A stretch of DNA of 64,000 bases from Aristaeella hokkaidonensis (GTDB lineage Bacteria > Bacillota > Clostridia > Christensenellales > Aristaeellaceae). Shown piece after piece: positions 1 through 8,898 of the stretch; position 1 is the stretch's first letter, and each line of letters opens with the position of its first letter. The translations under genes and the position numbers were made by a program. The stretch is taken from assembly GCF_018128945.1 (NCBI RefSeq), contig NZ_CP068393.1, positions 806,001-870,000 of the forward strand, read 5' to 3'. The notes under the pieces are model-generated. The model did not search any database. It saw nothing but the letters and a program-made list of their open reading frames with translations, and was not told the DNA's origin.

Positions 1-175
1 GCATAAAGGTGCGCAAGCCTGCAGAATGCCTTTTGTTGGAACGCTCCCATCCGATGATGGCTCCCAGGATCAGCGAAAGCAGGATCCTCAGCAGCAGGGA
101 AGCCACGGTCAGATCGGTTGCCCAGTTTCCCAACAGACCGGCAATCGGATCCTTAACGATAAAAACAGTGTCCAT
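1..175 (-). CDS. MgtC/SapB-family membrane protein (partial, runs off the window)
   Basis: The first 58 residues of a minus-strand gene are present. They include a hydrophobic helix followed by GAIIGWERSNKRHSAGLRT, which matches the N-terminal signature of the MgtC/SapB family (LLxGxxIGxER...GLRT). The start is the ATG at 173-175, preceded by GAGGAGGAT at good spacing. MgtC proteins are inner-membrane proteins linked to magnesium stress or ATP-synthase modulation in pathogens, but many bacterial homologues have no known role. The gene lies 29 bases downstream of the cation/proton antiporter, so the two are probably co-transcribed, which fits an ion-homeostasis role by inference. The C-terminal domain is not visible. 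Confidence 0.75.
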   Translation of the reverse strand, partial: MDTVFIVKDPIAGLLGNWATDLTVASLLLRILLSLILGAIIGWERSNKRHSAGLRTFM

Positions 176-204
176 GATACATCCTCCTCAAAAGGTGTCA
201 ATAA

Positions 205-1668
205 TCAGAAAATATCGCGCCGGAGACCGCGGCGGCGGGTACGAGGCTGCGGCTGGGTCTGATCCCGGTAATACTCTTCGGCAGCCTCCGTAAAAGCCTT
301 TTCATTTTCGTTTTCCGAGTGGACCGGAAGTTCACTCTGGATTTTCTGGATCCGATCGATCAGCAGTTCCAGCTCGGATTTCTTTTCGCCTGTTTCTGTG
401 ATTTCAGGAACCGGAGCCACCTCTTCCAGTTCGTTGGAATAGGAGCCGGAAAGCCAGAGAGAAAGTTTGGCAGCACCTGGACCGATCAGCTCATAAAGGA
501 CACTGGATGACAGGATGATTGTTTCCAGCGCGTGTCCCATTTCCCCGCCGAGCTCCCGGGCACCCAGGGCAGCCAGACCGATGGCTACGCCGGCTTGCGG
601 AATCAGCGCAAGACCCAGGTAATTACGGACTTTGGGCGCCTTTCCGGCAAGACGGCATCCGGACCAGGCACCGATATACTTTCCAAGGATGCGGACGATG
701 AAATAGATGACTCCGACAACCAGCAGCGGAACGGCACCGATGCTTTCCGACTGGTTCAACAGTGATCCCAGGTCGAAAGACAGGCCGCTGCGGAAAAAGA
801 AGAGCAAAAGGATCGGCGGGCTGAAATAATTCAGCTGGCGGAACATCCGTTCATCTTCCGTCGTGTTGATATAAACCATACCCATGGCCATACAACCCAG
901 CAGCGGGGAAACGTCAATGACCGCGCAGATGCCGCAATAGGAAAACAAAACGGCAATGGCAATGATCAGCCGATTGTCCGTACTGCGGCGGGTGCCGACG
1001 AGCCATTTGAGAATCAGGCCGAAGAAGCAGCCGAGCAGGAGCAGCAGCAGGGTTTTTCCAAGGGGAATCAGCACAGCAGAGATGTGGAATCCGGTGCTGG
1101 AGAAGACGGCGGTGGCCAGGGAAATGGCCATGGAATAGAGCACCAGGCCAACAACGTCATCCAGGGCAACCACCTGAAGCAGGGTTTCGACAAAATCGCC
1201 TTTTGCGCCTGTCTGACGAATGGTCATGATGGTGGAAGCGGGAGCAGTGGCTGTGGCCAGTGCGCCGAGGACCACTGAAAATGCAAAGTTCAGACCGAGA
1301 ATCAGATGACAGGTCAGAAAAACGAGAATGGCGGCGCCGCAGGATTCAAACACCGTAATGGTAATGACTTTTCCGCCGTTCTTTTTCAGGGTGGAAAGGC
1401 GGAAAAATTCACCGGTACTGAAGGCAATAAAAGCCAGGGCAATATCCGGAAGGAAAGAGGTTCCTTCAACTATTGTCTGCGGAATTAAATTCAGGGCAAA
1501 AGGACCCGCAAGAATACCGCCGACAATATAGGCGGTGACATTGGGCAGACGCAGCTTTTTGGTAATCCGGGTCATCAGGAAACCCGCAGCAAGCATCAGC
1601 GCAATGGAGATGATTGTTGCCGGTACGGCAGAATCGCCTCTGTTCAGCCAGCTCATCCAGACAGGCAA
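205..1668 (-). CDS. Cation/proton antiporter, CPA2 (Kef/NapA-like) family
   Basis: This polytopic protein of about 487 residues has 11-13 predicted hydrophobic helices. It carries the CPA2 pattern: an early VGGILAGP segment, a central ALDDVVGLVLYS segment with the paired acidic residues expected at the ion site, and a later helix rich in Gly and Ala. It probably exchanges Na+ or K+ for H+ across the membrane. The hydrophilic C-terminal tail of about 80 residues is highly charged and shows no TrkA-N (NAD-binding) fold. I chose the TTG at 1666-1668 because GGAGGTGA lies 5 bases upstream; the in-frame ATG at 1696-1698 has no Shine-Dalgarno sequence. It lies between the GH67 and MgtC-like genes on the same strand. 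Confidence 0.8.
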   Translation of the reverse strand: MPVWMSWLNRGDSAVPATIISIALMLAAGFLMTRITKKLRLPNVTAYIVGGILAGPFALNLIPQTIVEGTSFLPDIALAFIAFSTGEFFRLSTLKKNGGKVITITVFESCGAAILVFLTCHLILGLNFAFSVVLGALATATAPASTIMTIRQTGAKGDFVETLLQVVALDDVVGLVLYSMAISLATAVFSSTGFHISAVLIPLGKTLLLLLLGCFFGLILKWLVGTRRSTDNRLIIAIAVLFSYCGICAVIDVSPLLGCMAMGMVYINTTEDERMFRQLNYFSPPILLLFFFRSGLSFDLGSLLNQSESIGAVPLLVVGVIYFIVRILGKYIGAWSGCRLAGKAPKVRNYLGLALIPQAGVAIGLAALGARELGGEMGHALETIILSSSVLYELIGPGAAKLSLWLSGSYSNELEEVAPVPEITETGEKKSELELLIDRIQKIQSELPVHSENENEKAFTEAAEEYYRDQTQPQPRTRRRGLRRDIF

Positions 1669-1713
1669 GGAATTCACCTCCGGTGGAAAGACATTCATAA
1701 CAAATAAAGGAGG

Positions 1714-3540
1714 TTAATCATAAATTGTGCGGCCATGAGCGTCCGGAGCACCGCTGAGACGGTGGAAGAAGGTGTTGATGATATCACACCATTCCCTGGC
1801 GCTGTACAGCTGCTGATTCATGCGGTCACGGATAACAGAGGCGTCAGGTTCAGGGAAGGGCAGTGCAAGCAGCCTGTCCGCCATGACGCGGGTTTCTTCC
1901 AAGCCTTCAAAATGATCATCGTAGATCCGCTGAATCAGCGTACGGCCGTCGCGCATACGGTAATCATAGGGCAGACGGTGATAGAACAGCAGGAAAAGGT
2001 CCGGACAGACTGCCGGGTCTTCATACTTCCTGCGGAAGTCCTCGGGATACTGATCCAGGTATCCTGTACCTGAATGGGTACGGTTGATACCAACAGCGTT
2101 CCGGTCCGCTTTGTGATAGGTTCCCCAGAGATCATATTCGTAGCCGGAAGGATTCGGTCCGTAGTGTTCATGGGGTGTGATCATCCAGCCGATGCCAAGG
2201 GGAGCGGTATACTTTTCATAGGTGCGGCGGGATGAAAGAAGCAAAGAGACCAGAGTCTGTTCCTGATCGTCTGTGAAATCATAGGTCATGCGGCACCAGC
2301 GGGCAACGGCTTCCTCAGCGTTCACGTCAGGATTCCAGGCAAGAAGTCCATAGGTATAGAGATTCACCGCAGCCAGCGGATGACCGGTATAATTCTCATC
2401 ATCGCCCAGGTTGGAAACGGCCGCGATGGACATGATATTGTCCGCCGGCAGTTCCTCATAAAGTTCTTTCCACATGGGAATCATGGTGTACAGATCAATC
2501 TGATGGCCAGTATATTCCTGCGCCAGCTGCAGTTCCATGGCCAGTTTTGTTTTCTTCATCCCGAGAAGCAGGGGACTGAGGGGTTCCCGGACCTGGAAAT
2601 CAAAAGGACCGTGTTTGACCTGGAGAATGACGTTTTCCGCGAATTCACCGTCAAGGAAAGCATAGTGTTCCCATGCAGCTTTGGGACGATCGGTTTTTGT
2701 ATCACGCCAGTCCTGACGGCAGTTATAGACAAAGCAGCGCCAGACGACAACGCCTCCGAAAGGTTTCAGAGCATCCGCCAGCATATTGGCGCCCTCAGCA
2801 TGATTCCGGCCATAGGTAAAGGGACCGGGGCGTCCTTCGCTGTCTGCCTTGACGAGGAAACCGGCCAGATCCGGAACAGCAGCGTATACACGGCCTGCGG
2901 TTTCCTTCCACCAGGCCTGCACGGCAGGATCCAGCGGATCAGCGGTGGAAATGCCATGACGCATGGGCTGGGAGAAATCCACGGAGACCATGAGACGGAC
3001 GCCGAAAGGACGGAAAAGATCCGCCAGGGCGGCCAGATCCGGAAGATAATCCTCCAGCAGCAACTGGGCAGGGTAATGGACGTTCACATTGTTAATGCAC
3101 AGAACGTTCAGCCCGACAGAGGCCAGCAGCCTTCCGAGCGTCTGTATGCGCTCCGTGCTGTATTCGAGACGGCCGTTCCTGAAAAAAAGACTGCGGCCGG
3201 CATAGCCGCGCTCAATATCCCCGTCAGCGTTGTCCCAGCAGTTGATCATCCGGAGGGAATACTTCGGTTCTGAGGTGACAGTACCGGATAAAGCTTTTCC
3301 GCAAAGTGTATCCATGATGAGGCGATATGCACCGTACAGCAGGCCGGTGCTTCCGCCTGTGATGCTGAAGAAACCGTCATTACCGGGCACGATCTGATAT
3401 GCGTCACCCATATCCGTCTGTTCATACAGATCAAAAGGGGTATGCGGGAAAAAGCTTTCCAGTTCAAAACGTGCTGTTTCCGCAGGTGTCCTGAGAGTGA
3501 CAGGCGGGGTTTTACTGAGTTTGCCGAGCCACAGATTCAT
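1714..3540 (-). CDS. aguA: GH67 alpha-glucuronidase (xylan side-chain removal)
   Basis: This 608-residue protein releases 4-O-methyl-glucuronic acid from the non-reducing ends of xylo-oligosaccharides. GH67 landmarks are clear: KADSEGRPGPFTYGR (general acid Glu at about residue 235), VVWRCFVYNCRQDWRD, HGPFDFQVREP (probable base Asp), QLAQEYTG, and IGWMITPHEHYGPNPSGYEYDLWGTYH. Most family members have SEF where this one has SEG. No signal peptide is seen, so it is likely cytoplasmic. I chose the ATG at 3538-3540 (MNLWLGK), which has an upstream AAAGGA; a 32-residue in-frame extension to 3636 looks like upstream DNA. It probably heads an operon with the antiporter. Confidence 0.92.
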   Translation of the reverse strand: MNLWLGKLSKTPPVTLRTPAETARFELESFFPHTPFDLYEQTDMGDAYQIVPGNDGFFSITGGSTGLLYGAYRLIMDTLCGKALSGTVTSEPKYSLRMINCWDNADGDIERGYAGRSLFFRNGRLEYSTERIQTLGRLLASVGLNVLCINNVNVHYPAQLLLEDYLPDLAALADLFRPFGVRLMVSVDFSQPMRHGISTADPLDPAVQAWWKETAGRVYAAVPDLAGFLVKADSEGRPGPFTYGRNHAEGANMLADALKPFGGVVVWRCFVYNCRQDWRDTKTDRPKAAWEHYAFLDGEFAENVILQVKHGPFDFQVREPLSPLLLGMKKTKLAMELQLAQEYTGHQIDLYTMIPMWKELYEELPADNIMSIAAVSNLGDDENYTGHPLAAVNLYTYGLLAWNPDVNAEEAVARWCRMTYDFTDDQEQTLVSLLLSSRRTYEKYTAPLGIGWMITPHEHYGPNPSGYEYDLWGTYHKADRNAVGINRTHSGTGYLDQYPEDFRRKYEDPAVCPDLFLLFYHRLPYDYRMRDGRTLIQRIYDDHFEGLEETRVMADRLLALPFPEPDASVIRDRMNQQLYSAREWCDIINTFFHRLSGAPDAHGRTIYD

Positions 3541-3933
3541 AGGCTGAAATATCCTTTCAGGGTAAAAATATAACCGGCATCCGGGCCGCTTGTGCACCGG
3601 ACGGGAATATGCCGAAAACATATGCCGATTAATCAATATATTATACTCCCTGAATATGCGGTTGAACAGTGCGGAAATGATAAAAGGGCAAATAAAACTG
3701 TTTACAGAAAGCAGGGGTGGAGACTATCTCCGAATTGAAAAAAAATGACCGTGGAAAAAGAAAAAGGAGACTGATCGCCTGAAGGCTTTGTATTTTCATT
3801 GTTTCGGGGCACGGGAACAATTGACAGTCCAAGATGCCCGGTTGTAAAATCCTTCGCAAGAGGCAATGGCGTCTTCGGGCAGTCGGTTCGGAGACGTTGT
3901 TTTCTATTATCTTTTTGAGAGGGTGGGAATACT
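3541..3933. other. Divergent intergenic region, 393 bases, no gene
   Basis: The region lies between the divergent GH67 (minus) and AGCS symporter (plus) genes. It holds a good plus-strand promoter at 3821-3850 and a weaker minus-strand candidate: a TATAAT at 3640-3645 with a poor -35 hexamer near 3663-3668. A direct repeat, ATATGCCGA, occurs twice between about 3607 and 3630, near the minus-strand start, and could be a regulator site. The short open frames here lack ribosome binding sites and family resemblance, so I call none of them. Confidence 0.6.
3821..3850 (+). promoter_or_regulatory. Promoter of the AGCS symporter gene
   Basis: A perfect TTGACA (3821-3826) is followed after 18 bases by TAAAAT (3845-3850). 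This leaves a leader of about 77 bases before the ATG at 3934, with GAGAGGGTGGGA as ribosome binding site. Confidence 0.75.
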
Positions 3934-5526
3934 ATGACCAAGAGATTAAAGTCTGTTCCGTGGATTCTTCCGGGTGTACTGCTGATGAGTGCGTCTGCTG
4001 CTGCAGCAGAAGAAGCAGGCAGCGGTTTCCTGGATCATGTCGCGAATGTGAACAATGCCGTGAACGGCGTTGTATGGGGAGTTCCCGCCCTGGTTCTGCT
4101 TGCATTTGTAGGCATCCTGATGACCGTGCTGACGAAGGTTTTCCAGGTGTCACATTTCGGCCACTGGATGAAGAAAACCATCGGGGCTGTTTTTCATGAC
4201 AAGCATGTGACCTCCCATACGACGGATAAAAGCATTTCCCAGTTCCAGAGCCTGTGTACCGCCCTGGCGGCCACAGTCGGCACCGGCAACATCGTGGGTG
4301 TTTCCGGCGCAATCCTGATGGGCGGCCCCGGCGCTGTTTTCTGGATGTGGGTCATGGCCTTTCTCGGCATGATGACCAACTATTCCGAAAATGTTCTCGG
4401 CATTTTCTACCGCCGCAAGAATTCCAAGGGCGAATGGTCCGGCGGCGCCATGTATTATCTGCGTGACGGACTGGGCTCCAAAAAAGGATGCAAAACGCTG
4501 GGACGCATTCTGGCCGGCCTGTTCTCCTTCTTTTGCCTGGTTGCCGCTTTCGGTATCGGCAATATGACGCAGGTGAACGCCATTTCCGGTAACATGCAGA
4601 ACGTGTTCGGCATTCCCACCTGGGTAACCGGCGCGATTGTGATGATTCTTGTCGGCCTGGTTGTGGTGGGCGGACTGAAACGGATCGCTTCCGTTACAGA
4701 AAAGATCGTTCCTTTTATGGTGATTCTGTATATGATCGGCACGATTGCCATCTTCTTCATCAATATCGGCCAGATCGGTTCCGTGTTTTCCTCCATCTTC
4801 AAGGGCGCCTTTGGGATGAGCGCCGCGGCCGGCGGTGTTGTGGGATACGGCATGAAGCTGGCGATTGAATGGGGTATGAAACGCGGCGTCTTCTCCAACG
4901 AAGCCGGTCTTGGCTCTTCTGTTATGGTGCACTCCAACTCCAACGTCAAGGAACCGGTCAAGCAGGGCATGTGGGGCATCTTTGAAGTGTTCGCCGATAC
5001 TATCGTGGTCTGCACCCTGACTGCTTTCGCCGTGCTTTCCTCCGGTATTATCGACCTGAATACCGGCGTGCTGACAGAAGCCTTCAGCAGCCTGACCAAG
5101 AACGATCTGGTCGCTACTGTGTTCAACAAACAGTTTGGCGTGATCGGATCCAGCTTCATTGCGATTTCCATTGCACTGTTCGCATTCTCCACCGTACTGG
5201 GATGGAGTCACTACGGCACGAAAGCCTGCGAATACCTGCTGGGTGAGAAAAATACCGTTCCGTACCGCGTAATCTTTGTGCTGCTGGTATTTGGCGGCGC
5301 TGTCATGGGTGACAACCTGGCATGGGACCTGGCGGACACCTTCAACGGCCTGATGATGATCCCCAACCTGATCGGCGTCATCGCCCTGTCCGGCGTTGTG
5401 GCGAAGATCACAAAGAACTATGTGGACCGTCATCTGCGCGGCATCCAGGTAGAGCCGATGTATTCCGCCTTCCAGGATGTCCAGGAAGAAGAGGAAGCGG
5501 CCCCGCCCACTGACGAGGACGACTGA
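3934..5526 (+). CDS. Alanine/glycine:cation symporter (AGCS family)
   Basis: This 530-residue membrane transporter is expected to import alanine or glycine with Na+ (or H+). Family marks are ATVGTGNIVGVSGAI in the first third, KGEWSGGAMYYLRDG, and MKRGVFSNEAGLGSSVMVHS, which is close to the AGCS signature. About 11 hydrophobic helices are visible. The N-terminus is unusual in resembling a signal peptide (basic start, hydrophobic run, then ASAAAAEEA) ahead of the first family helix. The C-terminal tail is acidic. The gene is monocistronic, with its own TTGACA promoter and a strong terminator just after the stop. The exact substrate cannot be read from the sequence. Confidence 0.9.
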   Translation: MTKRLKSVPWILPGVLLMSASAAAAEEAGSGFLDHVANVNNAVNGVVWGVPALVLLAFVGILMTVLTKVFQVSHFGHWMKKTIGAVFHDKHVTSHTTDKSISQFQSLCTALAATVGTGNIVGVSGAILMGGPGAVFWMWVMAFLGMMTNYSENVLGIFYRRKNSKGEWSGGAMYYLRDGLGSKKGCKTLGRILAGLFSFFCLVAAFGIGNMTQVNAISGNMQNVFGIPTWVTGAIVMILVGLVVVGGLKRIASVTEKIVPFMVILYMIGTIAIFFINIGQIGSVFSSIFKGAFGMSAAAGGVVGYGMKLAIEWGMKRGVFSNEAGLGSSVMVHSNSNVKEPVKQGMWGIFEVFADTIVVCTLTAFAVLSSGIIDLNTGVLTEAFSSLTKNDLVATVFNKQFGVIGSSFIAISIALFAFSTVLGWSHYGTKACEYLLGEKNTVPYRVIFVLLVFGGAVMGDNLAWDLADTFNGLMMIPNLIGVIALSGVVAKITKNYVDRHLRGIQVEPMYSAFQDVQEEEEAAPPTDEDD

Positions 5527-5539
5527 TCCTGAAAGATGA

Positions 5540-5574
5540 AACATCCCCCGGTTACTGCCGGGGGATGTTTTTTA
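5540..5574 (+). terminator. Intrinsic terminator after the AGCS gene
   Basis: Near-perfect 12-base-pair stem (AACATCCCCCGG / CCGGGGGATGTT) with a 6-base loop, followed by a T run. It sits between convergent genes and may also serve mnmM on the minus strand. Confidence 0.9.
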
Positions 5575-5584
5575 CTGTATTGAT

Positions 5585-6154
5585 TCAGATCAGTTTCTGC
5601 ACCACGAAGCATTCCGGAGCACCGGGACCTGCGTTCAAAAAACGTTGATGGAGCACGTTGTAGGTTTTATTGGAAAGAGTTGCAAAAAAGCCGGTCAGCT
5701 CGTGGCGCTCCCTGTCTCCTTCCGGATGACCGGGGTAGGCACAGAGGACAAGCACACCGCCGGGCAGCAGGAGATTCAGGGCTTTTGATACCGCCTCCCG
5801 GGTTGTTTCCCAGAATGTTGTGACCGTATGATCTCCACCGGGAAGCCATCCCAGATTGAATACCACCGCCCTGACGGGATTGCTGACATGCTCATCCATA
5901 TGCTGGTGACCGCAGCAGAACAGATCCGCCCGGTCCAGAAGGTTATCCCGGCGCAGAAGGGCTTCTGTGGAGGCTACTGCCTGCTCCTGAATATCAAAAG
6001 CATATACGTGGCCCGACGGGCCGACCGCTTCACAAAGGAAAACGGTATCATGACCGTTGCCCATAGTGGCGTCAATGACGGTATCTCCGGGCTGCACCAC
6101 ACAGGAAAGAATGTCTCTGGCAAGATACCTGGCTGATTTCAATTCATAACTCAT
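5585..6154 (-). CDS. mnmM: tRNA 5-aminomethyl-2-thiouridine (wobble U34) methyltransferase MnmM
   Basis: This 189-residue SAM-dependent methyltransferase is of the YtqB/MnmM type, which completes mnm5s2U at the wobble position of tRNA in Gram-positive bacteria. Motif I reads VIDATMGNGHDTVFL, followed by VYAFDIQ (motif II) and the family-typical NLGWLPGGDH motif. The length is close to the roughly 194 residues of the Bacillus protein. I chose the ATG at 6152-6154 (MSYELKSARYLA), preceded by AAAGGG at good spacing; upstream in-frame codons lack an RBS. A minus-strand promoter is present at 6222-6250. The earlier family name was rRNA methyltransferase-like YtqB. Confidence 0.88.
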   Translation of the reverse strand: MSYELKSARYLARDILSCVVQPGDTVIDATMGNGHDTVFLCEAVGPSGHVYAFDIQEQAVASTEALLRRDNLLDRADLFCCGHQHMDEHVSNPVRAVVFNLGWLPGGDHTVTTFWETTREAVSKALNLLLPGGVLVLCAYPGHPEGDRERHELTGFFATLSNKTYNVLHQRFLNAGPGAPECFVVQKLI

Positions 6155-6221
6155 ATTATAAAACCCTTTCAAGTTCAAAAACTGGTCTACCGGTTCACTT
6201 CGGAAAAGGAAGAACGGCAAT

Positions 6222-6250
6222 AATATCCATTATCCCTTTCTCTTTGTCAA
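6222..6250 (-). promoter_or_regulatory. Promoter of mnmM
   Basis: Reading the minus strand, TTGACA (6250-6245) is followed after 17 bases by GATATT (6227-6222), about 65 bases upstream of the mnmM start. Confidence 0.6.
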
Positions 6251-6355
6251 TATGACATGGGAAACAGGCAACAGGAGTTGTAGACAAAACAGGATGTGAG
6301 GTATACAATCTGCAAAGAACGGTTAAGGAACCGTCCAGCGGAAGGGAGAGGCGGA

Positions 6356-7531
6356 ATGAAGAAAAAACTGACAGGATTCCTGCTTTTCATGCTGATTATT
6401 TGCTGCATATATATGTATGCCGCAGCAGAAGAAGCAAAGGAAATCAAAACCGGGATCGAGTTTACGGCCAACGGCAAATCCAGCAATTTTGAAGATATGC
6501 AGGATGATGATTTCAGAACCTACTTTCCGCTGAAGGAAAAGAAAGGCTGGCTGGAGATTCACAGCGAGACTCCCGTCGGCGGCGTTTATGTAAAGCTGTT
6601 TGAGAAAAACGGAGCGCCGGTTGAATATGCGGTCCAGGTAAAATCAGGGAACGACGAATGGGAGACCGTTGCCGAGGGCGGACAGTACCTGATACACTGG
6701 CATCCACTGAAAGAAGCTGTGAATGATATCCGCATCGCAGGGAACAGCAAGGAAAGAATCCGCATTGCTGAGCTGCAGCTTTACGGTGAAGGGGAAAAGC
6801 CCGCAGACGTACAGGACTGGCAAACCATTGACAAATGCGACATGATGCTCTTGTCCGCACATCCGGATGACGAAATTCTCTGGTTCGCAGGCCTGCTTCC
6901 GACCTATGCGGGTGAGAGAAAGCTAAAGGTGCAGCTCGCGGTGATGGCGCCGACGGGCGGAGAACGAAAACTGGAACTGCTTCATGCAATCTGGCATTGC
7001 GGAGTGACCGCTTATCCGGAATTCATCGGATTGGTGGATAAAAACGGGAAAACAGTGGAGGGACAGTATACGGCCTGGAAAGGAAAAAACAGGGTGCTGG
7101 GTCTTGTCACTGAAGTGATCCGGAAACATCAGCCGGAAGTGATGGTTACCCACGGTGAAAACGGTGAGTACGGACATGGTGCCCACAGGACGGCCTGTGC
7201 CGCGGCGAAGGAATGCGTGAAGCTTGCCGCAAAAGAAAGCAAGTTCCCCAAGAGCGCCAAGAAATACGGTACCTGGCAGGTCAAGAAACTCTACCTGCAT
7301 GAATACAAGAAAAACGTGATTCCGTGTGACTGGACGGTACCGCTGGAAGCCTTTGGCGGAAAAACCGGCTTTGAAGTGGCCGCGGAAGCCTTTGAATTCC
7401 ATCGCAGTCAGGTCCGGCGGAACTGGCAGTTTGAAGCGGTTGGTCCCCACGACAATACACTGTTCGGACTGTATTTTACCAAGGTCGGACAGGATACGGG
7501 AATCGGCGATTTTATGGAGAATATTCAGTAG
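6356..7531 (+). CDS. Secreted PIG-L family deacetylase-like protein with N-terminal discoidin-like domain
   Basis: The 391-residue protein starts with a signal peptide (MKKKLTGFLLFMLIICC...AAAEE). About residues 30-150 resemble an F5/8-type C (discoidin-like) carbohydrate-binding fold. The catalytic half follows: LLSAHPDDEILWFAGLL carries the HPDDE zinc motif (His at about residue 169), with THGENGEYGHGAHR later, as in the PIG-L/LmbE de-N-acetylase family. It may remove acetyl groups from amino sugars outside the cell; the substrate is unknown. I chose the ATG at 6356 because GGGAGAGGCGG precedes it and the signal peptide begins there; an upstream 20-residue extension has neither. A terminator follows at 7547. 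Confidence 0.82.
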   Translation: MKKKLTGFLLFMLIICCIYMYAAAEEAKEIKTGIEFTANGKSSNFEDMQDDDFRTYFPLKEKKGWLEIHSETPVGGVYVKLFEKNGAPVEYAVQVKSGNDEWETVAEGGQYLIHWHPLKEAVNDIRIAGNSKERIRIAELQLYGEGEKPADVQDWQTIDKCDMMLLSAHPDDEILWFAGLLPTYAGERKLKVQLAVMAPTGGERKLELLHAIWHCGVTAYPEFIGLVDKNGKTVEGQYTAWKGKNRVLGLVTEVIRKHQPEVMVTHGENGEYGHGAHRTACAAAKECVKLAAKESKFPKSAKKYGTWQVKKLYLHEYKKNVIPCDWTVPLEAFGGKTGFEVAAEAFEFHRSQVRRNWQFEAVGPHDNTLFGLYFTKVGQDTGIGDFMENIQ

Positions 7532-7546
7532 TTTGATATAAGCGGG

Positions 7547-7576
7547 AAGTCCGGCCCGGCAAGGCCGGACTTTTTT
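7547..7576 (+). terminator. Intrinsic terminator after the PIG-L gene
   Basis: 10-base-pair perfect stem AAGTCCGGCC / GGCCGGACTT with a 6-base loop, running into six T residues. Confidence 0.92.
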
Positions 7577-7668
7577 CATTGTATAAGTGAAAAAAACGTT
7601 CAGAAAACGTGCACAGGTAACCAAAACAGAGAAGAAAAATGCCTGATGTGTAACCCCAAAAAAACGCA

Positions 7669-7696
7669 TTGACAATTACGTGGATATAGATAAAAA
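7669..7696 (+). promoter_or_regulatory. Probable promoter of the NlpC/P60-like gene
   Basis: TTGACA (7669-7674), 16-base spacer, TAAAAA (7691-7696). The -10 is imperfect. It lies about 105 bases upstream of the ATG at 7800, in an otherwise empty AT-rich gap (7577-7799). Confidence 0.5.
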
Positions 7697-7799
7697 TGTA
7701 CCCATAAAATCATTATCCGACGGTTCTGCAAACCGGAAAAGGAAAGCGAGAAAGACCGGATAGAACGGGTTTAAACAGAATAAAGGAGTTTCTGAAATC

Positions 7800-8651
7800 A
7801 TGAAGATTCTGAAGAGAATTTGCCTGCTGACCGCAGCTGTGATGATTCTGCTGACTTCCGCAGGAATAGCGGACAGATACCATGTTCTGGATGCCGCGCT
7901 TTCCATGCTGGAGGAAGGGAATCCTTTTCTGACAAGATATAACGAGGATACCGGGGCAGGAATTGAAGCGAGATATCCGCTGGGATGCCCCTATTTCTGG
8001 GGCGGAAGGGATACAGAAAAGATCCTGGAGCCTGCTCATCCGGAACAGGAATCAGATTATTACAAAACAGAAAATCAATACCTTTACGGACTGGACTGCG
8101 CTGGCTTCACAAGATGGGTGGTTGAACAGGCGGGATACACGCCTCATGATTCCATTTCCAATCTGCTGAACAAGAATCAATATAAAGAGTACGTGATTTA
8201 TAAGGCAGCAAAAAAGACCGGAAACAAACGTGTGGAAGAACTGAATGTCGGTGATATCCTTTGTATTCAGCATGAGGATGGAGGCTATCATTCCGCCATG
8301 TTTATCGGTACCCTGCTGGATTACGGATATACAGCCCGGTCTCTGCCTGAAGATCTGCGGCCTTATCTTCACTATCCGCTTCTGATTCATGCAACCGGCA
8401 GCAGCGTTTATTATGAACGCTACAGGAACTATCTGGAAGGTATGGGGGACACAACAACACAGCCTCCCTACGGGGGCGTCATTGTGACGCTGCTTGACGC
8501 GAATCCGGAAGACGCCGCCTATCATACGCCGGCGGTTCTTGATCTGGAAACCCGCTGTTTCGACCTGGAAGGATACCATCTGCAGGTGACGGATCTTTCC
8601 GGAGAAAAGCAAATCCGTTGGATTCGATGGAGACAAAAACCGGCCAAGTAA
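7800..8651 (+). CDS. Secreted NlpC/P60-like cysteine peptidase (putative)
   Basis: The 283-residue protein has a signal peptide (MKILKRICLLTAAVMILLTSAG). The segment YLYGLDCAGFTRWV (Cys at about 100) followed by GGYHSAMFIGTLLD (His at about 164) and LLIHATGS (His at about 197) has the Cys-His-polar order of NlpC/P60 cell-wall peptidases and amidases. The upstream segment GCPYFWGGRDTEKI also fits (YxWGG). It probably cuts peptidoglycan stem peptides, or a related bond, outside the cell. Spacing between motifs is longer than in classic P60 domains, so it is a divergent member. The RBS AAAGGAG is well placed. It is monocistronic, followed by a hairpin terminator at 8802. Confidence 0.72.
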   Translation: MKILKRICLLTAAVMILLTSAGIADRYHVLDAALSMLEEGNPFLTRYNEDTGAGIEARYPLGCPYFWGGRDTEKILEPAHPEQESDYYKTENQYLYGLDCAGFTRWVVEQAGYTPHDSISNLLNKNQYKEYVIYKAAKKTGNKRVEELNVGDILCIQHEDGGYHSAMFIGTLLDYGYTARSLPEDLRPYLHYPLLIHATGSSVYYERYRNYLEGMGDTTTQPPYGGVIVTLLDANPEDAAYHTPAVLDLETRCFDLEGYHLQVTDLSGEKQIRWIRWRQKPAK

Positions 8652-8801
8652 TCAAAGAATGCATCCGGACTGACGGGAAAACGGAAGAAAAGCATTGTAT
8701 TCCCGGAATGAGTACAGTCTGCCAGGCTCTGCTTTATCCACAGTCTGAATGCTGAACGGCAAGACAAATCTTTCCGGAGAAAAAAGGATATTGGTGATCC
8801 G

Positions 8802-8830
8802 GCCCGGTTGTTTTACACCGGGCTTTTTGT
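8802..8830 (+). terminator. Intrinsic terminator downstream of the NlpC/P60-like gene
   Basis: 7-base-pair stem GCCCGGT / ACCGGGC with an 8-base loop, then CTTTTTGT. It is 150 bases after the stop at 8651; the bases between hold no gene that I can support. The hairpin overlaps the next gene's promoter. Confidence 0.75.
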
Positions 8831-8836
8831 TATACT
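8808..8836 (+). promoter_or_regulatory. Promoter overlapping the terminator, for the repeat protein-glgB-GH31 operon
   Basis: TTGTTT (8808-8813), 17-base spacer, TATACT (8831-8836). The -35 and spacer lie inside the terminator hairpin, so upstream read-through and initiation share the same bases. Confidence 0.5.
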
Positions 8837-8898
8837 GAAATGACAGGAATCGTCCAATCCCCCGAAGAAAAAAACAGACAAGACAGGTGAAAACATTG

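Noticed and set aside
4150..5544. 464-codon minus-strand open frame
   Set aside because: Antisense to the AGCS symporter; His/Asn-rich low-information translation.
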